Below the pieces are notes generated by a model. The model made no database searches, had not been told where the DNA came from, and saw only the letters and a list, made by a program, of their open reading frames with translations. This document shows positions 27,400-39,664 of a stretch of DNA of 64,000 nt, piece after piece. Position 1 is the first letter of the stretch, and each line of letters starts with the position of its first letter. This DNA comes from Phaeosaccion multiseriatum (lineage: Eukaryota; Ochrophyta, other classes). The DNA lies in assembly GCA_965112735.1 (NCBI GenBank), contig OZ218965.1, positions 1,612,001-1,676,000 on the forward strand, read 5' to 3'. Made by a program: the position numbers and the translations under genes.

Positions 27400-28922
27400 C
27401 AGCTTTCTCTCCTTGATCGGATTCGAACACTCCCCTTCTCTCTCTTCCGCTGTGCCAACTGCCCCTGTGCCTCCTGCAGGCAACACCCCCAGCGCTGGAC
27501 GCCACCGTACCTCTGCCACGACGAGGACCAGTGCCACAGCAACTAAACTTGGGTGGCGGCGCTTGAAGCAAGCCCTGCAGCCAGCCTCCTGATGCCACGA
27601 ATGAAGCAACTCCCCCAACGCATGGGCCATGCCCCTGGCCAGGGTGGCTACATGGTTCCAGTCAACCCCAAAGAAAGCTCCCCAGTGCCGCTTCGGTTGA
27701 GGCAGGCAAGGCTTGATTGCCCTTCCCACCAACAGCCACAGAAGCAACCCGTCCCTTACACCTAATCTCCAGAGCAGTCTTGGTGATTCCATGCTGCTGC
27801 GCCGCCTTCCTAAGGGTGATGTTATCATTCTTCCTTCTCTGTCGACCCCTCGACATCGTATCGCCGTCTACATTGTGGTTGCTGTCCCGCTGATACAGCC
27901 ACTGCTGATGGGGGGGGGGGGGGGGGGGGGGTGGCCCGCTGGCGAGCCTCCGCGCCAAAGCTTGCCGTGCTGTCTTCGACAGCGGCCTCCCCTTTGCATC
28001 CTTCACACTCCGAAGGTCAATAGCCGTTGCTGAAGTCGCGAGCGCAGGTGGCTGTGACACACGTGTCGAAGAGTTTACCTCCCGGGGTTTTGTACCACCC
28101 GTCAGGAGATTCCTCCATGCTGCGTGCCTTCGCAGCAGCATCCTCCTCATCCTCGTCCTCGTCGCTGCTGCTGCTGATGCTGATGCTGATGCTGCTAATG
28201 CTGCTGCTGGTGGCACTCGTTCCTACCTCGACGGCTCCCTGTGTTGCACGTGAGAGTGGTCCCTTCTGCTGCCCTCCATCAAATGTCGTGGCTCTGCCCC
28301 TCTCCTCAGGGTGGTGGCCGTCATCTCCACTACCACCAGGCTCGACGTCTGAATCATCAGTAGACATGTGCATCTTTTAGTCTCCCTTTCTTTCAGTCTC
28401 CTGAATGTCTTGTGGTCGCCATTCGTCGCCTGCTGGAAGTCATTCCACGTCATCGATGGCAGGTCCTTCCCAAGGCTCTCAAGGATAGATTCATCAGATA
28501 GCCCCTTCACGTTAGGCCTGTCATGAGCGACAAGACGAAGAACAAGCAAGGATGAGACAAATGAAATTTGGAAGGTCGTTCCCAAGCTTCACATGTTGCT
28601 GTGGCTCACCTTGGTGTCTCTCCCCTCAGCTCGGCCAAGAAAGCCTTCAGTCCTTCCCTACTGGTACCAGGTGTGCCACTCACACCTTTGTTTACTTCTG
28701 ACCCAGGGTAAGTCATCCTTCAGGAATGAGAGATAATCGGGTCCCTCACGTGGCAAACCAAGGCTCTTTTGAACTCCAAGAAGGAAAGCACTCCCGCAGC
28801 CATCATCTTGTCCGGCCATTGCAATGGGGGCGACGCTACAGCCGGAACAGCAGCGGCAGCAGAGGCCATACACAGGGAGCTTGAAATCTGGGGAAGATAT
28901 TACTTTTAGTACCTTACGTAAG
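27400..28922 (-). mobile_element. psq-HTH transposon-like element, copy 2
   Basis: Homologous in inverted orientation to 20606-21745. Its end carries the complement of the CTTACGTAAGG terminal motif at 28903-28922. It continues beyond the homology into acidic Glu/Ala/Gly-rich coding-like DNA (about 27598-27100), so it may be the longer version. A G-run of about 20 lies at 27910-27931. Confidence 0.65.
27662..28216 (-). CDS. Pipsqueak-type HTH protein of a DNA transposon, copy 2
   Basis: About 184 residues. An Ala/Arg-rich start leads into TAIDLRSVKDAKGRPLSKTA and the HTH core NITLRKAAQQHGITKTALEI, which differs from the copy at 21338-21766 by only a few substitutions. The frame stops shortly after (ALGSFLWG). 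The DDE domain expected of pogo/Tigger-type transposases is absent, so this is a fragment or a domesticated-style binding module. An upstream exon (28017-28380) would encode an acidic Ser-rich stretch starting near MHMSTDDSDVEPG. Confidence 0.5.
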   Translation of the reverse strand: MPPAAALAASASASAAAATRTRMRRMLLRRHAAWRNLLTGGTKPREVNSSTRVSQPPALATSATAIDLRSVKDAKGRPLSKTARQALARRLASGPPPPPPPPHQQWLYQRDSNHNVDGDTMSRGRQRRKNDNITLRKAAQQHGITKTALEIRCKGRVASVAVGGKGNQALPASTEAALGSFLWG

Positions 28923-28984
28923 TACGTCATGTAAGGGAAATTGGGTGTCTGTCCGCTGGGGAAATTGGCCCCCCCCCTCCAGAG

Positions 28985-31735
28985 GTGCGTCACCCACTCA
29001 CTCACTCACTCACTCACTCACTCACTCCCTCACTCACCCATCCACTCACTCACTCACTCACTCCCTCACTCACGCACTCACTCACTCCCTCACTCACTAC
29101 CTCACTCACTCACGCACTCTGTCCCTCACTCACTCCCTCCCTCCCTCCCTCACTCACTCACTCACTCACCCACTCACTCACTCACTCACTCACTCACTCA
29201 CTCACTCACTCACTCACTCACTCACTCACCCACTCACTCACTCACTCACTCACTCACTCACTCATTCACTCACTCACTCACTTAATCACTCACTCACTCA
29301 CTCACTCACCCACCCACTCACTCACTCACTCACTCACTCACTCACTCACTCACTCACTCACTCACTCACTCACTCACTCACTCCCTCACTCCCTCACTCA
29401 CTCTCTCTCACTCACTCACTCACTCACGCACTCACTCACGCACTCTGTCCCTCACTCACTCCCTCCCTCCCTCCCTCCCTCACTCACTCACTCACTCACC
29501 CACTCACTCACTCACTCACTCACTCACTCACTCACTCACTCACTCACTCACTCACTCACTCACTCACTCACTCACTCACTCACTCACTCACTCACTCACT
29601 CACTCACTCACTCATTCACTCACTCACTCACTTAATCACTCACTCACTCACTCACTCACCCACCCACTCACTCACTCACTCACTCACTCACTCACTCACT
29701 CCCTCCCTCACTCCCTCACTCACTCTCACTCACTCACTCACTCTCACTCACTCTCAATCACTCACTCACTCACTCACTCCCTCACTCACTCACTCACTCT
29801 CACTCACTCTCAATCACTCACTCACTCACTCACTCACTCACTCACTCACAAAGTCACCCACCCACTCACTCACTCTCACTCACTCACTCACCCACCCACT
29901 CACACTCACACTCGCTCACTCACCCACCCACTCACTCACTCTCACTCACTCACTCACCCACCCACTCACTCACTCTCACCCACCCACTCACTCACTCTCA
30001 CTCACTCACTCTCACTCACTCTCAATCACTCACTCACTCTCACTCACTCTCAATCACTCACTCACTCACTCACTCACTCACTCACTCACTCACTCACTCA
30101 CTCACTCACTCACTCACTCACTCCCTCCCTCACTCACTCACTCACTCATTCACTCACTCACTCACTCATTCACTCACTCACTAATTCACTCACTCACTCA
30201 CTCACTCACTCACAAAGTCACCCACCCACTCACTCACTCTCACTCACTCACTCACCCACCCACTCACACTCACACTCGCTCACTCACCCACCCACTCACT
30301 CACTCACTCACTCACTCACCCACCCACTCACTCACTCTCATCCACCCACTCACTCACTCTCACTCACTCACTCACACACTCTCACTCACTCTCAATCACT
30401 CACTCACTCTCACTCACTCTCAATCACTCACTCACTCACACACTCACTCACTCACTCACTCACTCACTCACTCACTCACTCACTCACTCATTCACTCACT
30501 CACTCATTCACTCACTCACTCACTTAATCACTCACTCACTCACTCACTCACTCACCCGCTCACTCACTCACTCACTCACTCACTCCCTCACTCCCTCACT
30601 GACTCAATCACTCTCAATCACTCACTCACTCACTCACTCACTCACTCAATCACTCCCTCACTCACTCACTCACTCACTCACCCACCCACTCACTCCCTCA
30701 CCCACTCAGTCCCTCAGTTACTCACGCACTCACTCACGCACTCACTCACGCACTCACTCACGCACTCAGTCCCTCACTCACTCGCTCACTCACTCACCCA
30801 CCCACTCACTCACTCACTCACTCACTCACTCACTCTCACTCACTCTCAATCACTCACTCACTCTCACTCACTCACACACTCACTCACTCACTCACTCGAT
30901 CACTCACTCACTCACTCATTCACTCACTCACTCATTCACTCACTCACTCACTTAATCACTCACTCACTCACTCACTCACTCACCCACTCACTCACTCACT
31001 CACTCACTCACTCACTCACTCCCTCACTCCCTCACTCACTCAATCACTCTCAATCACTCACTCACTCACTCACTCACTCAATCACTCCCTCACTCACTCA
31101 CTCACTCACTCACCCACCCACTCACTCCCTCACCCACTCAGTCCCTCAGTTACTCACGCACTCACTCACGCACTCACTCACGCACTCAGTCCCTCACTCA
31201 CTCGCTCACTCACTCACCTACCCACTCACTCACTCACTCACTCACTCACTGACTCACTCACTCACTCACTCACTCACTCACTCACTCACTCACTAATTCA
31301 CGCACTCACTCACTCACTCAGTCACTCAGTCACTCACTCACTCACACACTCACTCACTCACTCACTCGCTCACTCACCCACTCACTCACTCACTCACTAC
31401 CTCACTCACTCACGCACTCACTCACTCACTCACTCACTCACTCACTCACTCAATCACTCACTCACTCACTCAATCACTCACTCACTCACCCACCCACTCA
31501 CTCACTCACTCACTCACCCACTCACTCCCTCACTCCATCACTCACTCACTCACTCACTCACTCACTACCTCACTCACTACCTCACTCACTGACTCACTCA
31601 CTCACTCACTCACTCCCTCCCTCCCTCCCTCACTCACTCACGCACTCACTCACTCACGCACTCACTACCTCACTCCCTCACTCACTCACTCACTCTCTCA
31701 CGCACTCACTCACTCACGCACTCACTCACCCACCT
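28985..31735. repeat. Giant (CACT)n tetranucleotide array 1
   Basis: About 2.75 kb of CACT/CTCA repeats with recurrent variant blocks (CACC, CCCT, GCACT, TCAATCACT, TTAATCACT). Blocks such as CACTCTGTCCCTCACTCACT and CAGTCCCTCAGTTACTCACG recur hundreds of bases apart, showing duplication of larger sub-arrays. Several frames are open across it (for example a poly-THSL reading), an artefact of a repeat without stop triplets. Confidence 0.97.
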
Positions 31736-31955
31736 CGGTAAGAGACGCCATCGCCGGTAGCACTCACTTTTTGTTCGCGCTGCTGCTGAGCTGCTCCTCT
31801 TGGCCTGTTGGTATTAAGCCGTCACAACCCACCCTGACCCCCCTACCCCCGTGCCTCTTCTTCCTGTCTGGCTTGGCCTTTGCTACAAAGTGCCTCCTTC
31901 CGTCCTCCTCAATCTCTGTTTCATATCGCTCTTCTTCCGCTTCTTGGTCCCTTCT
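31736..31955. other. Unique spacer between arrays
   Basis: About 220 bp of non-repetitive sequence with no recognised gene. Confidence 0.5.
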
Positions 31956-32490
31956 TCCCTCCCTCCGTCCCTCCCTCCCTCCCTCCCTCCCTCCGTCCCT
32001 CCCTCCCTCCCTCCCTCCCTCCCTCCCTCCCTCCCTCCCTCCCTCCCTCCCTCCCTCCCTCCCTCCCTCCCTCCCTCCCTCCCTCCCTCCCTCCCTCCCT
32101 CCCTCCCTCCCTCCCTCCCTCCCTCCCTCCCTCCCTCCCTCCCTCCCTCCCTCCCTCCCTCCCTCCCTCCCTCCCTCCCTCCCTCCCTCCCTCCCTCCCT
32201 CCCTCCCTCCCTCCCTCCCTCCCTCCCTCCCTCCCTCCCTCCCTCCCTCCCTCCCTCCCTCCCTCCCTCCCTCCCTCCCTCCCTCCCTCCCTCCCTCCCT
32301 CCCTCCCTCCCTCCCTCCCTCCCTCCCTCCCTCCCTCCCTCCCTCCCTCCCTCCCTCCCTCCCTCCCTCCCTCCCTCCCTCCCTCCCTCCCTCCCTCCCT
32401 CCCTCCCTCCCTCCCTCCCTCCCTCCCTCCCTCCCTCCCTCCCTCCCTCTCATCCCTCCCTCCCTCACTCCCTCCCTCCCTCCCTCCCTC
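31956..32490. repeat. (CCCT)n array
   Basis: About 530 bp of almost perfect CCCT repeats with a few GTCC and TCAT interruptions at the ends. Confidence 0.97.
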
Positions 32491-33560
32491 TGTGGTGCAG
32501 GTGGGACAGGCTCAAATACGTAATTATTATGTAGGTAGAATTTGTATTCCAGTTAGGCTGATGGAGGCTGGCTGGGTTCTCTGGCCCTTGCCGCACTCCT
32601 GAACCCGTACAGACCAGTCGATAGCGCTCCTTTAAACAAGGAGGCTGTCTAGGGTCTTAGGGTGGGATAGTCCCTGTTATTAATAATATACTTTGTATCA
32701 GCAATCTTCTCTCCCCTCTTATTGGGACCGGCACATCACGCTCAGCTTGGGGGTACCTTCCTCCTCTTAGGCAGAGGGAGGTAGCGGCCCCACACCTCCC
32801 TCCCTCCCTTCCTCCCTCCCTCCCTCCCTCCCTCCCTCCCTCCCTCCCTCCCTCCCTCCCTCCCTCCCTCCCTCCCTCCCTCCCTCCCTCCCTCCCTCAC
32901 TCACTCACTCACGTATCCTTTCACTTGTAGCCAACCCTGCTATCGCTAGCAAGTCGGAAAGTGAGCCAATATTCGAAGAGATGGGTGCAAGGTTGTAAAG
33001 TTTGGAGGCCTTGCCTCAGCTCCAGTAAAGAGCCGAGTCTCCTTTAGCTTTATGGTGGATAAGCTAAGAGTGAGGGAGCGCCACAGACTACTACTCCCGG
33101 TGGGCTATGTGCCACCTCATTGTGCCACGTAAGATGTCATATGGGCATGGTGACGGTTACACGTACTAAGGCAATGAATATGAGGCTGTAGGGGCAACAC
33201 ACTTACTCACTCGTCCAGTCCCTCCCTCCCTCCCTCCCACCCTCCCTGCCTGCCTCCCACCTGTACAAGAAGAGCGTGATAGGGGAGGTTCTCCCGTAAC
33301 TGCGTCATGTAAAACGACATACGCACGACCGACATGCGCTGTCGCCTACAGATAGGATGGAACTAGACACACGGACAAGGTAACAGCAACCCCAAAGCCA
33401 GCCTAGCAGCCAGCCTTGCCTCTATTAACTTATCGCATGCTAGTCCTAAACGACCACCTACGCACATAGGATAGTGGGAGCCACGCCACTCGTTCTCACC
33501 GTATCTGCCTGGGCCTGGGCCATTGACTTACGAATGGACTTTCCACAGGGAGGAATAGCG
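32491..33560. other. Unique sequence with a second (CTCC) tract
   Basis: Contains a (CTCC)n tract at about 32797-32900 and otherwise unique sequence. I looked for tRNA, 5S and snRNA signatures and saw none. Open frames are short and unsupported. Confidence 0.5.
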
Positions 33561-33561
33561 G

Positions 33562-33988
33562 GATAGAGGGAGGGAGGGAGGGATGGATGGAGGGAGGGAG
33601 GGAGGGGCGGGGGGAGGGAGGGAGAGAGGGAGGGAGAGAGGGAGGGAGGGAGCGAGGGAGGGAGCGAGGGCGGAGGGGGATACCGGGATAGAGGGAGGGA
33701 GGGAGGGGCGGAGGGAGGGAGGGAGGGAGGGAGGGAGGGAGGGAGGGGATGGAGGGGAGGGAGGGAGGGAGGGAGGAAGGGAGGGAGGGAGGGAGGGAGG
33801 GAGGGAGGGAGGGAGGTGTAGAGGGAGGGAGGGAGGGAGGGAGGGAGGGAGGGAGCCAGGGAGGGAGGGAGGGAGGGAGGGAGGGAGGGAGGGAGGGAGG
33901 GAGGGAGGGAGGGAGGGAGGGAGGGAGGGAGGGAGGGAGGGAGGGAGGGAGGGAGGGAGGGAGGGAGGGAGGGAGGGAGGGAGGGAGG
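33562..33988. repeat. (GGGA)n array, opposite strand sense
   Basis: About 430 bp of GGGA repeats with GGGGATACCGGGATAGAG-type interruptions. It is the complement of the CCCT array at 31956-32490, so the strand asymmetry of the tetranucleotide flips between the two arrays. Confidence 0.95.
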
Positions 33989-33989
33989 C

Positions 33990-34155
33990 ACTAGCCCTGC
34001 TTCTGAGGCGACCCTGCTTCCTGCTTCTGGCCGGCGCCAGCCGGCCAGGCAGGTTCCAGGTTCTGGGGGAAAGCCTTTTAATAAGGCAATGATGCGGGCC
34101 AAGGCTGGTTCCTGCTTCTGGGCTGGCCTGTCTCAGAAGCATGTCAGGAGCCGAA
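33990..34155. mobile_element. MITE-like element (copy 3)
   Basis: Contains CTTCTGAGGCGACCCTGCTTCC and ends with TCTCAGAAGCATGTCAGGAG, matching the MITE at 8202-8431 in the opposite internal order. The left terminal repeat is truncated at the GGGA array. Confidence 0.7.
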
Positions 34156-34475
34156 GAGCAGGGGAGGAAAGGGAAGGGCGGGGATCACCACGTGGATGGA
34201 GTCATGGGAGGCTTCAACAGCGTGAGTGCGTTCAGGAGAGGCAGTCTTTTAGCTGCCGGGTAGGGAAAGGGCGCTGCAAACACTTGCTCGGTGGGTGTAA
34301 TTATTTGTATTTATGGGATTTTAAGCCAATCATCCTTTGTAATTATGTGTACTTCGTAGTATTACGTGCGTGTGCAGGAGGAGAGAAAATGAGGACCGCC
34401 TGGGAAGTTGGTAAGATTTGATCTCTTGGTGGTCACATACTTCGTACAAGTAGTACGTAACAGAGCCAGCTGTGT
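34156..34475. other. Unique spacer, nothing recognised
   Basis: A/T-richer than its surroundings, with short frames only. Confidence 0.5.
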
Positions 34476-34600
34476 GCCTTGGCGTAAAAGCTGTTGGTCT
34501 AAGAGACAGAAAGAGGGTCTACCGCCCCGCTGTGTGCCTTGGCGTAAAAGCTGTTGGTCTAAGAGAGAGAGAGAGAGAGAGGGTCTACCGCCCCTGCAGA
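34467..34600. repeat. Two-copy tandem duplication of about 60 bp
   Basis: GCTGTGTGCCTTGGCGTAAA...GGGTCTACCGCCCC occurs at about 34469 and again at about 34529. The second copy has an expanded (GA)n inside. Confidence 0.85.
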
Positions 34601-34639
34601 GCCCCCCCCCCCCCCCTCCCACTCACCCACTCAAACGAT

Positions 34640-37295
34640 AGCACTCACTCACTCACTCACTCAATCACTCCCTCACTCCCTCACTCCCTCACTCACCCAC
34701 CCACTCACTCACTCACTCACTCACCCACCCACTCACTCACTCACTCACCCACTCACTCACTCACTCACTCACTCACTCACCCACCCACCCACCCACTCCC
34801 ACACTCACTCACTCACTCTCAATCACTCACTCACTCAGTCCCTCAGTTACTCACTCACGCACTCAGTCCCTCACTCACTCGCTCACTCACTCACCCACCC
34901 ACTCACTCGCTCACTAACTCACTCACTCACTCACCCACCCACCCACCCACTCACTCACTCATTCACTCACTCTCACTCACTCACTCACCCACTAACTCAC
35001 CCACCCACTCACTCAGTCCCTCAGTTACTCACTCACGCACTCAGTCCCTCACTCACTCGCTCACTCACTCACCCACCCACTCACTCACTCACTCACTCAC
35101 TCACTCACTCACTCACTCACCCACTCACTCACTCACTCACTCACTCACTCACTCACTCACTCACTCACTCACTCACTCACTCACTCACTCACTCACTCAC
35201 TCACTCACTCACTCACTCACTCACTCACTCACTCACTCACTCACTCACTCACTCACTCACTCACTCACTCACTCACTCACTCACTCACTCACTCACTCAC
35301 TCACTCACTCACTCACTCACCCACTCACTCACTCACTCACTCACTCACTCACTCACTCACTAACTCACTCACTCACTCACTCACTCACTCACTCACTCAC
35401 TCACTCACTCACTCACTCACTCACTCACTCACTCACTCACTCACTCACTCACTCACTCACTCACTCACTCACTCACTCACTCACTCACACACTCACACTC
35501 ACACTCGCTCACTCACCCACTCACTCACTCACTCACTCACTCACTCACTTCCTCACTCACGCACCCAGTCCCTCACTCACGCACTCACTCACTCACGCAC
35601 TCGCTCACTCACCCACTCACTCACTCACTCACTCACGCACTCACACTCACACTCGCTCACTCACGCACTCACTACCTCACTCACTACCTCACTCACTCAT
35701 TCCCTCACTCACTCACTCCCTCACTCACTCCCTCACTCACTCCCTCCCTCCCTCACTCACTCACGCACTCACTCACTCACTCACTCACTCACTCACTCAC
35801 TCCCTCACTCACTCACTCACTCACTCACTCACGCACTCACTCACTCACTCACTCACTCACTCACGCACTCACTACCTCACTCCCTCACTCCCTCACTCAC
35901 TCATTCACTGACTCACGCACTCACTCACCCATCCACTCACTCACTCACTCACTCACCCACTCACTCACTCACTCACTCACTCACTCACTCACTCACTCAC
36001 TCACTCACTCACTCACTCACTCACTCACTCACTCACTCACTCACTCACTCACTCACTCACTCACTCACTCACTCACTCACTCACTCACTCACTCACTCAC
36101 TCACTCACTCACTCACTCACTCACTCACTCACTCACTCACTCACTCACTCACTCTCTCACTCACTCACTCACTCACTCACTCACTACCTCACTCACTACC
36201 TCACTCACTCATTCCCTCACTCACTCACTGACTCACTCACTCCCTCACTCACTCCCTCCCTCCCTCACTCACTCACGCACTCACTCACTCACGCACTCAC
36301 TCACTCACGCACTCACTCACTCACGCACTCACTACCTCACTCCCTCACTCCCTCACTCACTCATTCACTGACTCACGCACTCACTCACCCATCCACTCAC
36401 TCACTCACTGACTCACCCACTCACCCACTCACTCACTCACTCACTCACTCACTCACTCACTCACTCACTCACTCACTCACTCACTCACTCACTCACTCAC
36501 TCACTCACTCACTCACTCACTCACTCACTCACTCACTCACTCACTCACTCACTCACTCACTCACTCACTCACTCACTCACTCACTCACTCATTCTCTCAC
36601 TCACTCACTCACTCACTCACGCACTCACTCACTTCCTCACTCACTCACGCACTCATTCCCTCACGCACTCAGTCCCTCACTCACTTATTCACTCACTCAC
36701 TCACTCATTCACTCACTCAATCACTCACTCACTCAGTCCCTCGCTCACGGACTCACTCACTCACTCCCTCCCTCACGCACCCAGTCACTCACTCACTCAC
36801 TCACGCACTCACTCACGCACTCTGTCCCTCACTCACTCCCTCCCTCCCTCCCTCCCTCACACACTCACTCACCCACCCACCCACCCACTCACTCACTCAT
36901 TCACTCACTCACTCCCTCACTCACTCCCTCCCTCACTCACTCACTCACTCACTCACTCACTCACTCACTCACGCACTCACCCACTCACTCACTCACTTCC
37001 TCACTCACTCACTCACCCACCCACCCACTCACTCACTCACTCACGCACTCACTCACTCATTCACTGACTCACGCACTCACTCACCCATCCACTCACTCAC
37101 CCATCCACCCACTCACTCCCTCACTCACTCACGCACTCACGCACTCACTCACTCCCTCACTCACTACCTCACTCACTCAGTCCCTCACTCACTTATTCAC
37201 TCACTCGATCTCCCAGTCACTCACTCAATCCCTCAACCCCCCCCCCCCTCCCCCCCCTCCCTCACTCACTCACGCATTCATTCACTCACTCACTC
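34640..37295. repeat. Giant (CACT)n tetranucleotide array 2
   Basis: About 2.65 kb of the same tetranucleotide in the same strand sense as the array at 28985-31735, with the same variant blocks (CAGTCCCTCAGTTACTCA, CACTCTGTCCCTCACTCACT). The two arrays therefore share a common expansion history. Confidence 0.97.
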
Positions 37296-37427
37296 ACGGG
37301 TGAGAGTGAGGGTGAGGGTGGGGATGAGCCAGCATAGATGAGCACGTCTCTTCTTGAGTGAGATGCGGATAGTGTCGTTGGCATTCGATTAGATGGTCGG
37401 TCTGACAGAACTACAGCTTCCCTCCTC

Positions 37428-37487
<60 letters not shown>

Positions 37488-37692
37488 CTCAGTTGGTGTT
37501 GTCGTGGTTGTTCTGGTGGGCTCAGACTCCCCTCACCAGGCGTCTGCCAACCTCTTCAGCACCACGTTCGCCAACGCTGGGTTCGGGTCGTTAATGCACA
37601 CTGTGCACAGCTGTACGGGTGGCCGGGTCTTGGGCAGGAAAGGGAGAGCCATGGCGCCTGTGCATAGTGTAGACGGGGGGGAGCAGGGACAC
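37296..37692. other. Array flank with (CTG)n
   Basis: A (CTG)n tract at about 37438-37485. On the minus strand, the reading PPVQLCTVCINDPNPALANV (about 37540-37620) looks protein-like and may be an exon of the element at 37.4-39.7 kb, but I cannot place it. Confidence 0.4.
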
Positions 37693-38144
37693 ATCAATAC
37701 CTCAGATGCGGCACCAGCAGGGAGTAGATACTTGCTGCCCCCGCACTTACTTCTCTCCTCCATGCTGGGGCCGGTCGCGGTGCCGTGCCGACCGTCAGCT
37801 CCCTTGGCGCTGGACGCCTTGCCTGTGTAGGCAGGGAAAAACGAACAGCAGCAGCAGCCAGGTCAGTGCGACACGTGGCGACCCAGACACCCACAGTCAC
37901 GAGAAAACGCACCGCCCTCACTGGGGTCAAGCCCGCCCTCCTCCCCGATGAGGCGGATGTTGTTGTTGCCCTCCCTTCGGTTCTTCTGGGCGATGAGGCC
38001 TGCTCTCGAGGCGGAAGGGGGAGCAGCAGCCAGTCAGTCGTGAGGATGGGTGGGTGAGGTTGAATCCATACCACGCAGCACTCACCTTGGCCTTTCTCCC
38101 GCTGGACGGCACTGTCCATGCTTCCGTCGTCCACGTCACCGTAG

Positions 38145-38925
38145 CTACTCCCACTCCCCGATAACGCTGGCCTTGTGGACGCCCTGTACATGCTGGCCAA
38201 GGAAGAAAGCCTGGCACCTGAGCTGTAGCAGCAGGTGCAAGACACCGTGAATGCGGCGATAGGCAAGGGCATAGCTCCTTCTCTAGGAGTATTCCTGCAG
38301 GCGGGGGAGAAGGATCCTCTCTTGTCTCTCGTCCGCAAGGCCTGCGCAGAGGTGGAGGTAGCTCCGGGGGTGACTCTTTCGAAGGTGCAGTTGGCCAAGT
38401 CACTCAGCCAGGATGTCCACGTCATCATGGCCGCCTGCGCGCCTCTGCAGGAGTTCGTCGACAGGACCCCGTACCGGGACCAAAAATTCGACCACAGCAC
38501 GCCGACCAACAATAGCCTCTTCTCCCGCCCCGAGAAGAGGCTATTGTTGGTCGGCGTGCTGTGGTCAAATTTTTGGTCCCGGTACGGGGTCCTGTCGACG
38601 AACTCCTGCAGAGGCGCGCAGGCGGCCATGATGACGTGGACATCCTGGCTGAGTGACTTGGCCAACTGCACCTTGCCCGAGCGCAGGCCTTGTGGACGAG
38701 AGGCAAGAGAGCATCCTCCTCCCCCGCCAGCAGGAATACTCCTAGAGAAGGAGCTATGCCCTTGCCTTCCCTCTGCGCCCTCCCTCGAGGCAGCCTCCCC
38801 CGCAGCACGCTCAATCGCCGCATTCACGGTGTCTTGCACCTGCTGCTGCAGCTCAGGTGCCAGGCTTTCTTCCTTGGCCAGCATGTACAGGGCGTCCACA
38901 AGGCCAGCGTTATAAACGGGGGTTC
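38145..38925. repeat. Second palindrome, arms about 380 bp
   Basis: The left arm ends AATAGCCTCTTCTC (38511-38524), a 7 bp spacer follows (38525-38531), and the right arm starts GAGAAGAGGCTATT (38532-38545). Outward, GGCCTTGTGGACGCCCTGTA occurs near 38170 and, inverted, near 38900. The arms differ by a TAG in the left arm (about 38226) and by several small indels. Confidence 0.9.
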
Positions 38926-39006
38926 CGAGACGAATCTCCCTATCCTTCTTCCTTGCCTTGCTTGCCGCCTTGCTTACCGCATTGCTGCTGGTGGTGGTGG
39001 TGGGAC

Positions 39007-39044
<38 letters not shown>

Positions 39045-39290
39045 CTGCTGCTGCTCTTGCTGCCGCTTTCGTCACTCTCCTCCTCCCAATCGCTTTCATC
39101 GCTCTCATCCTCCCAATCGCCTTCATCGCTCTCATCCTCCCAATCGCTTTCGACGTCGAGTTCTCCTGCAGGTGCGTGTGGAAGAAAAAAGAGAAAGGGG
39201 GGGGGGGCATGAGTTCCTACTAGGTGGTGTGGACACGGGAAAAAAAAGGCATCACTCACTCCACTCCAATCCTTCCTTCCTTCCGCCCTC
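38145..39290 (-). pseudogene. Unrecognised Ser/Asp/Glu-rich protein gene, folded back on itself
   Basis: On the minus strand from about 39170 an acidic block (ESDWEDESDEGDW, repeated about three times), poly-Ser (from a CTG/CAG tract) and a basic stretch (SKAARKKDREI-like) lead into LVDALYMLAKEESLAPELQQ and KVQLAKSLSQDVHVIMAAC. The reading then runs through the palindrome centre into its own complement, which is not a plausible protein. The left arm encodes the same segments on the plus strand, interrupted by TAG. I do not recognise the family. It may be cargo of the TIR elements, as at 24.7-26.5 kb. Confidence 0.4.
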
Positions 39291-39303
39291 ACCTGGCCAG
39301 CCC

Positions 39304-39342
<39 letters not shown>

Positions 39343-39660
39343 CTGTTGCTTGTTGTCCACAAGTCGCTCAACGTCTTCCGACTGGGTGCTGGTTGCTGCG
39401 GAGGCTGCCGCTCCTGAGCGGTCGTCTCTGGCTGCCTTCTTGCTTGCCCGTCCCTTGCCCGTCGGTCGACGCGTCTTGTCGCTTCCTCTTCCGCCGATAT
39501 CGCCTCTTCCGGAGACTTTCCGCGATGGTGTGGGTACCGGTAGCTTCTCCAGAGGGGGGGCGATCCATGTCCATTCGTGGCTGAAAGAGAGAGAGAGGCC
39601 ATTGGCGCGCAACAGTAGTGAAAGAGGGAGAGAAAATGATGATGAGAGAGGGCTTCTTGT
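39291..39660 (-). CDS. Possible first exon of the fold-back gene
   Basis: A minus-strand reading rich in Arg, Lys, Ser and Gln (RKRRYRRKRKRQDAST in one frame; SGAAASAATSTQSEDVERLV followed by poly-Gln in another) ends near a CTG-repeat tract at 39305-39345. Frame and splice sites are uncertain. Confidence 0.2.
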
Positions 39661-39664
39661 CGCG

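Noticed and set aside
32491-33480. A small nuclear or 5S RNA gene
   Set aside because: No box A/C pattern, Sm site or recognisable snRNA core was found.
29000-37290. Telomeric or subtelomeric repeats
   Set aside because: CACT, CCCT and GGGA do not match known telomere units (TTAGGG or TTTAGGG), and unique genes lie on both sides.
28945-37295. Long THSL- and LPPS-type open frames as genes
   Set aside because: Tetranucleotide repeats without stop triplets keep several frames open. There is no start context, domain or splice evidence.
37694-39292. A 532-residue single-exon protein on the minus strand
   Set aside because: The frame runs through the palindrome centre, encoding a segment and then the antisense of the same segment, so it cannot be one real protein.
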